From NCBI RefSeq assembly GCF_008704425.1, contig NZ_CP023696.1:6240501-6304500 (forward strand): a stretch of 64,000 nt of DNA, written 5' to 3'. The position numbers and the translations under genes are program-made. The notes under the pieces were generated by a model, which worked only from the letters and a program-made list of their open reading frames with translations, made no database searches and was not told where the DNA came from. Position 1 is the first letter of the stretch. Each line of letters starts with the position of its first letter. This document shows, piece after piece, positions 42,437 to 51,061 of the stretch. The DNA is from Streptomyces fradiae ATCC 10745 = DSM 40063. GTDB taxonomy: Bacteria; Actinomycetota; Actinomycetes; Streptomycetales; Streptomycetaceae.

Positions 42437-44109
42437 CGCGACCACCCCGCCAGCGGCTCCCCGTAAGCGCGGGCCAGGCTCCGCACGGCGGCCGGCACGC
42501 GCCGCCCGAAGGCGCACAGGCTCGCCTCGGCCAGCACGCGCGACAGCCGCTCCCACGCCCCGTCCGGCGGGGCGCCCGCCAGGGCCCACTCCAGGCCCGT
42601 GCGGGAGCCCACCCGGCACGGCGAGCAGGCGCCGCAGCTCTCCGCCGCGGCGAACTCCCACACGTGCCGCATGGCGTCGGCGGGCGCGACGGACCGGTCG
42701 AAGGCGACCAGCCCGCCGTGCCCGAGGGCGGCACCGTGCGCGTCGAGGGCGGCGGCCGTCAGCGGCACGTCGAGGTCGTCCGGGCCGAGGAAGCCGCCCA
42801 GCGGCCCGCCGACCTGGACGACGGCCGCCTCGGCACCGCCCTTGAGCCCGCCGCCCAGCTCCTCCACGATCCGGCGCACCGGCGTGCCGAGCTCGACCTC
42901 GTACGCCCCCGGCCGGGCGAACCGCTCCGACAGGCACACCAGCTTCGTACCGGTCTCACCGGGCACCCCGCGCGCCGCGTAGGCCGCGCCGCCGCGGGAG
43001 ACGATCCACGGGACGGCCGCCAGGGTCTCGACGTTGTTCACCACCGTCGGCGCGTCCCACAGCCCGCGCCGGGCCGGATACGGCGGCCGGGGCCGTGCGC
43101 ACCCCCGGCCGCCCTCCAGACGGGCGATCAGCGCGGTCTCCTCACCGGCCACGTAGGACCCGGCGCCCTCCACCACCCGCACCTCCAGGTCCGTGCCCGT
43201 GCCGTGCACGGACCGGCCGAAGTGCCCGTCTGCGTAGGCGCGTTCCACCGCGTCGCGCATCCGGGCCAGGGCCCGCGGGTACTCGGAGCGCACCAGCACC
43301 ACGCCCCGGCGCGCCCCGCAGGCGAAGCAGGCGAGCGCGAGACCCTCCAGCACCCGCCCGGCGGCCGACTCCATGAGCAGCCGGTCGGCGTACGAACCGG
43401 GGTCCCCCTCGTCGCCGTTGGCCACCACCACCGTTCCGGGCGCCCCGCCGGCCGCCTCCCACTTCGCCGCGACCGGGTAGCCGGCGCCGCCCCGCCCCCG
43501 CAGCCCGGACACCGCCACCTCGCGCCGCACGTCCTCGGGGGCGCCCGCCGCCACCGCCGCGGGCCAGACCCGCCAGGCGGGTTCGCCGGCCACCGGGCCG
43601 CTCAGCAGGACGGGATCACCGGTTCCGTCGGCCGCGGGCACGTCCGGCGCGCGCGGCGGCTCCCGCCCGGACAGCTGGGCGGCCAGGGTCGGGCCGGTGC
43701 GGGCGGCGTCGCCGTCGAGCGCCGCCGGGCCCGCGTAGCAGTACCCGAGGCACCGCACCCCCTGCGCCGACGTCCCGCCGTCCGCCGACACGGAGTCCAC
43801 CACGACGCCCAGCGCCTCCTCGACATCGGACGGCGGCCGTCCGCCGCGGGCGCAGAAGCAGGCCGCCGCCGTGCACACCCGGACGTGGCGCCGGCCGCGC
43901 GGGGCGGCGAGGTCCGCGTAGTACCCGGCGGGCCCGAGCCCGGAGGCGGCGGGCAGGCCCAGGCCCCGCGCCACCTCGGGGGCCCAGGCCCCGGGCCGGT
44001 CGGGGGTGTGCGACCGGGCCCCGGCGAGCGCCTCGATCAGCCGGTCCCCGGGACGTCCGCGCCGGCCCGCGAGGGCGCGGAAGGCGTCGCGGGGGCCCGG
44101 GTGGTCCAC
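42433..44109 (-). CDS. fdhB: NAD-dependent formate dehydrogenase, NADH-binding (NuoEF-like) subunit
   Basis: Flavoprotein subunit of 558 residues, passing electrons from the catalytic subunit to NAD. Its N-terminal third is a NuoE-like [2Fe-2S] thioredoxin-fold domain (CTAAACFC and CLGYCYAGP), and the rest is NuoF-like with the FMN/NADH-binding GRGGAGYPVAAKW and NGDEGDPGSY, followed by the [4Fe-4S] motif CGACSPCRVGS plus a later Cys in SLCAFG. GTG 44109 is chosen because upstream sequence is the repeat array, which reads as Arg/Gly/Pro-rich nonsense. First gene of the fdh operon, divergent from the zinc alcohol dehydrogenase. Confidence 0.9.
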   Translation of the reverse strand: MDHPGPRDAFRALAGRRGRPGDRLIEALAGARSHTPDRPGAWAPEVARGLGLPAASGLGPAGYYADLAAPRGRRHVRVCTAAACFCARGGRPPSDVEEALGVVVDSVSADGGTSAQGVRCLGYCYAGPAALDGDAARTGPTLAAQLSGREPPRAPDVPAADGTGDPVLLSGPVAGEPAWRVWPAAVAAGAPEDVRREVAVSGLRGRGGAGYPVAAKWEAAGGAPGTVVVANGDEGDPGSYADRLLMESAAGRVLEGLALACFACGARRGVVLVRSEYPRALARMRDAVERAYADGHFGRSVHGTGTDLEVRVVEGAGSYVAGEETALIARLEGGRGCARPRPPYPARRGLWDAPTVVNNVETLAAVPWIVSRGGAAYAARGVPGETGTKLVCLSERFARPGAYEVELGTPVRRIVEELGGGLKGGAEAAVVQVGGPLGGFLGPDDLDVPLTAAALDAHGAALGHGGLVAFDRSVAPADAMRHVWEFAAAESCGACSPCRVGSRTGLEWALAGAPPDGAWERLSRVLAEASLCAFGRRVPAAVRSLARAYGEPLAGWSR

Positions 44110-44194
44110 GGGAGCCCTGCGTCCATGGTGGCGGCGGCGCGACGGACCCGCATCCCGGCCGCGGCAGGAGCGCCGGCCGCACCGCCCACGAGGC

Positions 44195-44449
44195 CGCACC
44201 GGCCGCATCGCCCCCGGGCCGTACCGGCCGCCTGACGCCCGGGCCGTACCGGCCGCAAAGCGTGTCCCCGGCGTGCCCGGCAGGGTCGTACCGGCCGCAT
44301 CGCCCCCGGGCCGTACCGGCCGCCTGACGCCCGGGCCGTACCGGCCGCACGGCGTGTCCCCGGCGTGCCCAGCAGGCCGTACCGGCCGCATCGCCCGCGA
44401 GGCCCCCGGCAGCGGGGGGGGCGTGCCCCCACGGGGCCGTACCGGCCGG
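44195..44449. repeat. Array of eight GTACCGGCCGC boxes in 91-92-bp tandem units
   Basis: The core ACCGGCCG starts at 44198, 44223, 44248, 44290, 44315, 44340, 44381 and 44441. Successive distances are 25, 25, 42, 25, 25, 41 and 60 bases, so the DNA is a 91-92-bp duplication containing triplets of a 25-bp-spaced box. Most boxes read GGGCCGTACCGGCCGC, an inverted repeat GGCCG-TAC-CGGCC. It fills the region between the divergent fdh operon and the alcohol dehydrogenase gene. Candidate multi-site operator; coding is unlikely. Confidence 0.8.
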
Positions 44450-44538
44450 GGCGCGCGGCCCACCGGACCGGACCGCCGCCGGGTGCCTCTCGTACGGGCC
44501 GGTGCGGCGCCCGGCGGGGACCGGGCGGCCCGCTCCGG

Positions 44539-44552
44539 GGGCCGACCGGCCC
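44539..44552. promoter_or_regulatory. 14-bp palindrome upstream of alcohol dehydrogenase
   Basis: GGGCCGACCGGCCC, a perfect 6-2-6 inverted repeat, 49 bases before the alcohol dehydrogenase start. The identical 14-mer occurs at 58790-58803 in front of the flavodoxin/P-type ATPase pair. Confidence 0.6.
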
Positions 44553-44600
44553 AGGCGGCCTCCGCCCGGTGGAGCGACGCTGGTAAGGAGACAGCGAGCC

Positions 44601-45689
44601 ATGCGAAAGGACGTCGTCATGAAGGCTCTGGTCTTCGAAGGCCCCGGACGGACCTCCTGGCAGGACGTCCCCGATCCGGGCATCAAGGACGCCGCGGACG
44701 CGGTGGTGCGCGTGGACGCCGTGACGATCTGCGGCACCGACCTGCACATCGTCAAGGGCGACGTGCCCGAGGTGGCCCCCGGCACGGTCCTCGGTCACGA
44801 GGCGGTGGGGGAGGTCGTGGAGGTCGGCGGCGACGTGCGGACGGTGCGGCCCGGCGACCGCGTGCTGGTCTCCTGCATCGCGGCGTGCGGCCGCTGCCGC
44901 TTCTGCCGGGAGAACCGGTACGGCCAGTGCCGCGGCGGGGGCGGCTGGACGCTCGGTCACCTGATCGACGGAACGCAGGCCGAGTATGTGCGCGTGCCCT
45001 TCGCGGACCTGTCGGTGCACCCGCTGCCCGCGGGCGTGACCAGCGAGGACGCCGTGCTCCTGGCGGACATCTTCCCGACCGCGTACGAGGTGGGCGTCCT
45101 CAACGGGCGGGTCGGCCCCGGGGACACCGTGGTCGTCGTGGGCGCCGGGCCCATCGGCCTGGCGGTCGTCGCGACCGCCAAGCTGTACTCCCCGGGCCGG
45201 ATCATCGCCGTCGACCTGGCGGAGTCCCGGCTGGAGGCGGCGCGGAACGTGGGCGCCGACGCCACCGTCAGCGCCGCCGAGGACCCGGAGGCCCTGGTGG
45301 CGGACCTCACCGACGGGATCGGCGCCGACGTCGTCGTCGAGGCGGTCGGCGTCCCGGAGGCGTTCGAGCAGTGCACGCGCATGGTCCGTCCGGGCGGCCG
45401 CGTCGCGAACGTCGGCGTCCACGGCAGACCGGCCACCCTCCACCTCGAGGACCTGTGGAGCAAGGACGTCACGATCACCACCGGTCTCGTCGACACCCAC
45501 TCGACCCCCCTGCTGCTGCGGATGATGGCGGCCGGGCGCCTGCCGGCCGCGTCGGCGATGGTCACCCACCGCTTCGAGCTGGGCCAGATGGAGGAGGCGT
45601 ACGACGTCTTCTCGCGCGCCGCGGTGACCGGAGCGCTCAAGGTGGTGCTGGGCGGCCCCCGGCACGACGAGATCACCACGGCGGGATAG
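44601..45689 (+). CDS. Zinc-dependent alcohol dehydrogenase-type oxidoreductase
   Basis: Medium-chain dehydrogenase of 362 residues. It has the catalytic ligand in CGTDLH, GHE in LGHEAVGEV, structural zinc cysteines in CIAACGRCRFCRENRYGQC and the NAD-binding GAGPIGLAVV. It resembles the threonine/butanediol or glutathione-independent formaldehyde dehydrogenase-like branch; formaldehyde oxidation would produce formate for the divergent formate dehydrogenase, an attractive but unproven link. ATG 44601 follows AAGGAG at ten bases; ATG 44619 (MKALVF) is equally possible. Monocistronic, with a shared palindrome in front. Confidence 0.88.
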   Translation: MRKDVVMKALVFEGPGRTSWQDVPDPGIKDAADAVVRVDAVTICGTDLHIVKGDVPEVAPGTVLGHEAVGEVVEVGGDVRTVRPGDRVLVSCIAACGRCRFCRENRYGQCRGGGGWTLGHLIDGTQAEYVRVPFADLSVHPLPAGVTSEDAVLLADIFPTAYEVGVLNGRVGPGDTVVVVGAGPIGLAVVATAKLYSPGRIIAVDLAESRLEAARNVGADATVSAAEDPEALVADLTDGIGADVVVEAVGVPEAFEQCTRMVRPGGRVANVGVHGRPATLHLEDLWSKDVTITTGLVDTHSTPLLLRMMAAGRLPAASAMVTHRFELGQMEEAYDVFSRAAVTGALKVVLGGPRHDEITTAG

Positions 45690-45891
45690 CCCCGCACCGC
45701 GCGGCGCGGCCCCCGAACCGACCCGCGCCGGGCCGTACCGGGCCGAGCCCCGCTGAGTGGTACCGGGCCCCGCCGACTCGTGCCGTGCCGTGCCGTGCCG
45801 GCGGCACCGCGCCGTGCCGGCCGTGCCGAGCCGGGCGAGGCGGGGGGCGCGGCGGCGCGGACGCACCCTCGGCTCCGGGACGGACCTGCCC

Positions 45892-45933
45892 CGGCGCACC
45901 GGCCGCGGCGCACCGGCCGCGGCGCACCGGCCG
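45892..45933. repeat. Three exact 14-bp tandem repeats
   Basis: CGGCGCACCGGCCG is repeated exactly three times (45892-45905, 45906-45919, 45920-45933). It shares the core CACCGGCCG with the box array upstream of fdh. It lies between the alcohol dehydrogenase and kinase genes. Confidence 0.75.
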
Positions 45934-46104
45934 GGGGTACGCGGACGTGCGGACCGCCCCGCGGGCCGCTGCTCGGACCGTCCGCGGCAGCGCCCCCGGG
46001 ACCGCCCCGCGGACCGCACCCCCGGGTCGGCCCTCCGGCCGGGGGCACCCGCCCGAAGGCGTGGGAAGGGGCCCGCCGGACCGCCTCCGCGGGCGGCCTC
46101 CCCG

Positions 46105-46135
46105 GTAGGTCGCCCCCCGGCCCGGCGCGACCTAC
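46105..46135. promoter_or_regulatory. Inverted repeat upstream of the histidine kinase
   Basis: GTAGGTCGC (46105-46113) and GCGACCTAC (46127-46135) form a perfect 9-bp inverted repeat with a 13-base spacer, ending 44 bases before the kinase start codon. It could be an operator or a leader hairpin. Confidence 0.45.
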
Positions 46136-46179
46136 GGTGGAGACGACGAGCGGTAGCGTCGCAGCCGTCCGGAGGCGCC

Positions 46180-48030
46180 ATGAACCCCGGTGAGTCGCCG
46201 GCCATCCAGCAGCTGTCCCAGCTGCGCCTGGACGAGCTGCTGGACGAGCTGAGGGCGCGCATCGACGCCGTCCAGGGCACCCGGGACCGTCTCCACGGCC
46301 TGCTGGAGGCCGTGCTGTCCGTCGGCACCGAGCTCGACCTGCCCTCCGTGCTGCGCCGGATCGTGGAGGCGGCCACCGGCCTGGTGGACGCCGAGTACGG
46401 CGCGCTCGGCGTGATCGGGGAGGACCACATGCTCTCCGAGTTCATCCCGGTCGGCGTCGGCGAGGAGCAGTGGGCCGCCATCGGCGCGCTCCCCAGCGGG
46501 CACGGCCTCCTGGGGGAGCTGATCCGGCACCCCGAGCCCCTGCGCCTCGCCGACCTGGGCGAACACCCCGCGTCCTCCGGCTTCCCACCGCACCACCCGG
46601 CGATGCGCTCGTTCCTGGGCGTGCCGATCAGGGTGCGGGAGAAGGTCTTCGGCAATCTGTACCTCACCGAGAAGCGGGGCGGGGCGGAGTTCGACGCCGA
46701 CGACGAGGTCGTGCTCTCCACGCTGGCGGTCGCCGCCGGGGTCGCCATCGAGAACGCCCGGCTGTACGAGCAGGCCCGCCGGCGGGAGCGGTGGCTGGCG
46801 GCCAGCGCCGAGGTGACCCGGCGCCTGCTGTCCGGCCGCCCCCGCGCGGAGGTGCTGGAGCTGATCCTGCGCCGGGCCCGCGGGAACGTCCAGGCGGACC
46901 TCGGCTTCGTGGCGGTGCCCGTCACGGGCACGCGGCGCCTGCGCGTCGCCCTGGCCGCCGGGGAGGAGGCCGACCGCCACCACGGCACCCTCCTGCCCGA
47001 GCACGACGTCTACGTGCGGTCCGCCCTCGCCGCCTCCCACCCCGTCACCAGCACCGACATCGAGAGCGACGAGCGCACGCGCGAGGACGTGGCGCGCTGG
47101 TCGGGGCTGGGCCCCGCGGTGGCGGTGCCGCTCGGCTCGGGCGACACCCACCGCGGCGCGCTGGTCCTCGTGCGCGCCAAGGGGAGGCCGCCCTTCGGCG
47201 ACGAGGAGACGGGCCCTCTCATGGGCTTCGCGGGCCAGGCGGCGCTCGCCATGGAGCTGGCGGAGCGTCGCCGCGACGCGGAGCAGATCGCCCTGCTGGA
47301 GGACCGCGACCGGATCGCCCGGGACCTGCACGACCTGGCCATCCAGCGGTTGTTCGCCACGGGCATGACGCTGCAGAGCGCCCAGCGCTTCGTCGACCAC
47401 CCGCTGGCGGCGGACCGGCTGCGGCGGGCCGTCGACGACCTGGACGCCACCATCGCGATCATCCGCTCCTCGATCTTCGGGCTGAGCCACCACCCGTCCG
47501 GCCCCGACGGCCCTCAGACGCTCCGGGGACGCGTCACCGAGACCGTGCGGGCCTCGGCGTCGTCGCTGGGCTTCGCGCCCGCCCTCCGCCTGGAGGGGCT
47601 CCTGGACACCCATGTCGACGGGATGCCGGGCGACCACCTGATCGCGGTGCTCGTCGAAGCGCTGAGCAACGTGGCGCGGCACGCCCGGGCGCACGCGGTC
47701 GACGTGCACGTCGCCGTGACCTCCGACCGGCTCTCCCTGGCGGTGACCGACGACGGCGTCGGCATCCCGCCCGGCGCGGTGCGCAGCGGGCTGCGGAACA
47801 TCGACGAGCGGGCCCGCGCTCTGGGCGGCACGGCGGAGGCGCGGCGGCGCGGCGAGGGCGGTACACGGCTCGTGTGGACCGTGCCGCTCACGGCCGGCGC
47901 CGACGCCCCCTCCGGCGCCGACGCCCCCTCCGGCCCCGAAGCGCCCCCCGGCCCCGACGCCCCCTCCGGCGCCGTAGCGCCCCGCGGCTCCGGCGTCGAC
48001 GGAGAGGCCGGCGAGGACGGCGGCGGTTAG
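46180..48030 (+). CDS. DevS-like two-GAF sensor histidine kinase
   Basis: Cytoplasmic kinase of 616 residues: helical N-terminus (1-55), GAF1 (about 60-195), GAF2 (220-360), a HisKA_3 dimerisation region with phospho-acceptor His384 in RDLHDLAIQRL, and a HATPase domain (480-590) with an N-box EALSNVARHA and DDGVGIPPG. The C-terminal 45 residues repeat Gly-Ala-Asp-Ala-Pro-Ser. This is the layout of DevS/DosT of Mycobacterium, which sense oxygen or redox through haem in GAF1 and phosphorylate a NarL-type regulator; a haem-ligand histidine is not assigned. ATG 46180 has GGAGG at four bases. No response regulator is adjacent. Confidence 0.88.
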   Translation: MNPGESPAIQQLSQLRLDELLDELRARIDAVQGTRDRLHGLLEAVLSVGTELDLPSVLRRIVEAATGLVDAEYGALGVIGEDHMLSEFIPVGVGEEQWAAIGALPSGHGLLGELIRHPEPLRLADLGEHPASSGFPPHHPAMRSFLGVPIRVREKVFGNLYLTEKRGGAEFDADDEVVLSTLAVAAGVAIENARLYEQARRRERWLAASAEVTRRLLSGRPRAEVLELILRRARGNVQADLGFVAVPVTGTRRLRVALAAGEEADRHHGTLLPEHDVYVRSALAASHPVTSTDIESDERTREDVARWSGLGPAVAVPLGSGDTHRGALVLVRAKGRPPFGDEETGPLMGFAGQAALAMELAERRRDAEQIALLEDRDRIARDLHDLAIQRLFATGMTLQSAQRFVDHPLAADRLRRAVDDLDATIAIIRSSIFGLSHHPSGPDGPQTLRGRVTETVRASASSLGFAPALRLEGLLDTHVDGMPGDHLIAVLVEALSNVARHARAHAVDVHVAVTSDRLSLAVTDDGVGIPPGAVRSGLRNIDERARALGGTAEARRRGEGGTRLVWTVPLTAGADAPSGADAPSGPEAPPGPDAPSGAVAPRGSGVDGEAGEDGGG

Positions 48031-48093
48031 GCCCGAAGGGGCGGCGGCGGGGCGGCGGGGCGGGGGGCCCGAGGGACGGCGTAGGGGACGGCG

Positions 48094-48133
48094 GCGGTGA
48101 GGGCCGGCGCCCGGCGTCCCCGGCCCTCACCGC
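48094..48133. terminator. Bidirectional hairpin between kinase and acyl-CoA synthetase genes
   Basis: A perfect 14-bp inverted repeat (48094-48107 and 48120-48133) with a 12-base loop lies between the convergent genes and overlaps the stop of the synthetase. It probably terminates transcription in both directions. Confidence 0.7.
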
Positions 48134-50805
48134 AGCCGGCGGAGGTACGGGTCGACCGCGCGTCCCGGTTCGACGCGGACCCGCACGTCCAGGACCGTGG
48201 CCCCGCCGGGGCGGGCCAGCACCGGGTTGAGATCGGCCTCCGCCAGCTCCGGCAGGTCCACGGCCATCCGGGACAGGCGCAGGAGCACCTGCTCGACGGC
48301 CGGCACGTCGGCCGGCTCCGTCCGGTGGCCGAAGAGGAGCGGCGCGCAGCGGGCCGCTCCGACCAGCTCCGTCACGTCCACGTCGGTCAGCGGGGCGAGC
48401 CGGGCCGTGTGGTCGCCCAGCACGTCGGTGGCGGTCCCGCCCGTACCGAACAGGACGAGCGGCCCGAAGACGGCGTCCTGCACCACCCCGGCCAGCAGCT
48501 CCGTGCCCCGCCCGGCCAGAGGCTGGACGACGACGCCGGTGAGGCGCCCCCCTGAGCGGCGGGCCATGGAGGCGTACGCCGCCCGCACCTCCTCGGGTCC
48601 GCGCAGGCCCAGCGCGACCGCCCCGGCCTCGCTCTTGTGCACGAGCCCCGGCCAGTGCGCCTTCAGCACCACGCGCCCGTCCTCCCCGGCGAGCCGTTCC
48701 GCGGCGGTGGCCGCGTCCGTGTCCCGCTCGGCCCACGCCCACGGGCTCAGGGGAAGCGCGTACGACTCCATCAGCCGCATGGCCGCCGGGGGGTCGAGCC
48801 AGCCGCCCCGCGGATGCGCCGCCAGGAAGCGGCCGACCAGCGCCCGCGCGCCCGGTGCGTCGATGCCGGCCGGCTCCGGCACCGTGCCGGCGGGCCTGGC
48901 GAGCCACCGCGCGCGGGCGGCGGCGTGCGCCAGGGCGCGCGCGGCGTCCTGGGCGTCGCCGTAGGCCGGCAGGTGTCCCCCTCCCCGGACCGGCAGCAGC
49001 ACCGTCCGCGCGCCCTGCGAGGGAACCACCGCGACCAGCGGCTTGGCGAGGGCACGCGAAGGCGCGGTGAGCGCGCGCACCAGGTCCTCGCCGAGGGCCG
49101 CCGCGACGGCGGTGGGCACCAGCACGGCGAGGACGGCGTCCACCTCGGGCGACCGGTCGAGCGCCGCCACGCAGCGCCGCAGCCCCTCCTCGCCGACGGC
49201 CGCCGTCGCGTCCACCGGGTTGGCGACGACGGCGCCGCCGGGCAGCGCCTCCGACAGCTGGGCGGCCGACTCGCCGGTCAGGGCCGGTACGGTCAGCCCC
49301 GCTTCGGCGCAGGCGTCCGCGGCGAGGACCCCGGCGCCCCCGGCGTTGCTCACCACCGCCACGCGGGAGCCGCGGGGGAGGGGCTGGCCGTGCAGCAGGG
49401 CGGCCGTGTCGAGCAGTTCGCCGAGACCGCGGGCGGCGGTGATCCCGGCCTGGGCGAAGAGGGCCTGGCGGGCCACCGTCGGGGTGGCCGCGGCCGCCGT
49501 GTGGGAGGCGGCGGCCCGGCGGCCGGCCTCGGAGCGCCCCGCGTCCACGGTGAGGATCGGCACGGCGCGCGCCACCCGCCGCGCCGTGCGGGAGAAGGCA
49601 CGGGGATTGCCGAACGACTCCAGGTGCAGGACCGCCAGTTCGGTCCGGCCGTCGGCCTCCCACCACCGCAGCAGGTCGTTGCCGCTGACGTCGTACTTGT
49701 CGCCCAGCGAGACGAAGGTCGACACACCGATCCCCAGCCGGGTCAGGCCGTCCAGCAGGGCCACGCCGACCCCGCCCGACTGCACGGCGACGCCCGCCGT
49801 GCCGGGCAGCGCGGGACGCGCGGCGAAGGTCGCGTTCAGGCGCACCCCGGGCGCGGTGTTCGCCAGGCCCAGGCAGTTCGGGCCGACCAGGCGCATGCCG
49901 TGGCGGCGGCAGTGGCCGAGCAGCGCCGCCCCCTGCTCGCGGGTGAGGCCGGACGTGAGCACCAGCAGCGCCCGGACGCCCGCCCTGCCGCACTCCTCCG
50001 CCACGTCCGGCACCGCGGCGGCGGGCACCGCCAGCACCGCCAGCTCCGGTACGAAGGGGAGGGCGGAGACCGACGGGTGGCTGCCCACCTGCTCGATGGT
50101 GTCGGCGTGCGGGTTGACGGCGCGCAGCGGTCCGGTGAAACCGCCCCGGTGCGCGTTGCGCAGGACGGCGCGCCCGACCGAGCCGGGGGTGCGCCCCGCG
50201 CCGACGACGGCGGCGGAGCGCGGCGCCAGCAGCGGCCGGAGGCTGGCGACGTCGGCGAGGCGGCCCCGGGCGTCGACGGCGTCGGCGTAGGCGTCCGTAC
50301 CGGCCAGGTCGATGACGCAGTGCACCTCCGGCCCCTCGAAGCTCCGCGTCACGCGCAGCCCCAGGTCGGAGAAGACCCGCAGCATCTCGCGGTTGGCGGC
50401 GAGCGCGTCGGCCGTGAAGCGGGTGATCCCCGCCTCGCGCGCGGCGTCGGCCAGGTGCTCCAGGAGGAGGGTGCCCAGCCCCCGGTGGTGCTGGTCGTCC
50501 GCCACGGCCACGGCGATGTCGGCCTCGGTCGTGCCGGGTGCGCGCGTGAAGTCGGCGATGCCGAGGATCCGGCCCGCCGCCTCGGCCACCAGGACCCGGT
50601 GTCCGCCGGGCGCCTCTGCCACGCGGGCGGCGGCCAGCTCGGCGGAGCGGTGGCCGGTCGCGAGGAACCGCAGGCGCGCGGTCCGCTCGGACAGGTCCTC
50701 GTAGAACCGCAGGACGCGCGGCGCGTCCTCCGGGACGGCGGGGCGGACGCACACCGTCGATCCGTCCGCCAGCAGCGCGTGCGTGGACCGCTGTGGTCCG
50801 GGCAT
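48127..50805 (-). CDS. GNAT acetyltransferase fused to ADP-forming acyl-CoA synthetase-like protein (PatA type)
   Basis: Protein of 892 residues. An N-terminal GNAT domain (about 1-165, with VRPAVPEDAPRVLRFYEDLS and QHHRGLGTLLLEHLAD as acetyl-CoA loop) is followed by CoA-binding (GSVGRAVLRNAHRGGF), succinyl-CoA-synthetase-like and ATP-grasp domains (VVLKAHWPGLVHKSEAGAVALG). In Streptomyces, proteins with this order are protein lysine acetyltransferases that regulate acyl-CoA synthetases; an ADP-forming synthetase activity is uncertain. ATG 50805 is preceded by GGGAGG. Convergent with the kinase gene. Mycobacterial dormancy regulons also contain acetyltransferases, which fits the island. Confidence 0.85.
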   Translation of the reverse strand: MPGPQRSTHALLADGSTVCVRPAVPEDAPRVLRFYEDLSERTARLRFLATGHRSAELAAARVAEAPGGHRVLVAEAAGRILGIADFTRAPGTTEADIAVAVADDQHHRGLGTLLLEHLADAAREAGITRFTADALAANREMLRVFSDLGLRVTRSFEGPEVHCVIDLAGTDAYADAVDARGRLADVASLRPLLAPRSAAVVGAGRTPGSVGRAVLRNAHRGGFTGPLRAVNPHADTIEQVGSHPSVSALPFVPELAVLAVPAAAVPDVAEECGRAGVRALLVLTSGLTREQGAALLGHCRRHGMRLVGPNCLGLANTAPGVRLNATFAARPALPGTAGVAVQSGGVGVALLDGLTRLGIGVSTFVSLGDKYDVSGNDLLRWWEADGRTELAVLHLESFGNPRAFSRTARRVARAVPILTVDAGRSEAGRRAAASHTAAAATPTVARQALFAQAGITAARGLGELLDTAALLHGQPLPRGSRVAVVSNAGGAGVLAADACAEAGLTVPALTGESAAQLSEALPGGAVVANPVDATAAVGEEGLRRCVAALDRSPEVDAVLAVLVPTAVAAALGEDLVRALTAPSRALAKPLVAVVPSQGARTVLLPVRGGGHLPAYGDAQDAARALAHAAARARWLARPAGTVPEPAGIDAPGARALVGRFLAAHPRGGWLDPPAAMRLMESYALPLSPWAWAERDTDAATAAERLAGEDGRVVLKAHWPGLVHKSEAGAVALGLRGPEEVRAAYASMARRSGGRLTGVVVQPLAGRGTELLAGVVQDAVFGPLVLFGTGGTATDVLGDHTARLAPLTDVDVTELVGAARCAPLLFGHRTEPADVPAVEQVLLRLSRMAVDLPELAEADLNPVLARPGGATVLDVRVRVEPGRAVDPYLRRLR

Positions 50806-50975
50806 CCCATCCTCCCGGTTCCTCTCCGGCTGCCCCGGCTTCCGGGCTGCCCCGGCTTCCGGGCTCCCCGGCCTTTGCGGTTCCCCGCCTTCGGGGTGTC
50901 CCGCCTCCGGCTCGCCTCGCCTTCCAGCGTGCCCCCTCCGAAGCGGGCGGCGGCGGGTCGCTCGGGCACCCGCGG

Positions 50976-50989
50976 GGCCCGTTCGGCCC
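50976..50989. promoter_or_regulatory. 14-bp near-palindrome upstream of universal stress gene
   Basis: GGCCCGTTCGGCCC resembles GGGCCGACCGGCCC with one arm mismatch and a different centre. It lies 73 bases before the USP start at 51062. It belongs, with less certainty, to the shared island motif. Confidence 0.35.
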
Positions 50990-51061
50990 TTCGCCGCCCG
51001 CCTCCCGCGTGGGACGGTGGAAGCGGATGCGTACGGCCCGTGCGGAAGGGCGGTGAGGGCG

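Larger units (their letters stand above)
45690..46179. other. Intergenic region upstream of the histidine kinase
   Basis: About 490 bases. The first part has GTGCC repeats, the middle a 14-bp tandem repeat (45892-45933), and the end an inverted repeat close to the kinase start. No gene is supported. Confidence 0.4.

Noticed and set aside
39470..42466. Plus-strand open frame of about 1000 codons opposite formate dehydrogenase
   Set aside because: Low-complexity shadow of fdhA; the cysteine motifs of the minus-strand protein settle the coding strand.
44195..44449. CRISPR-like array
   Set aside because: Repeats are short, the spacers are themselves repeated as part of a 91-92-bp duplication, and no cas genes are present.
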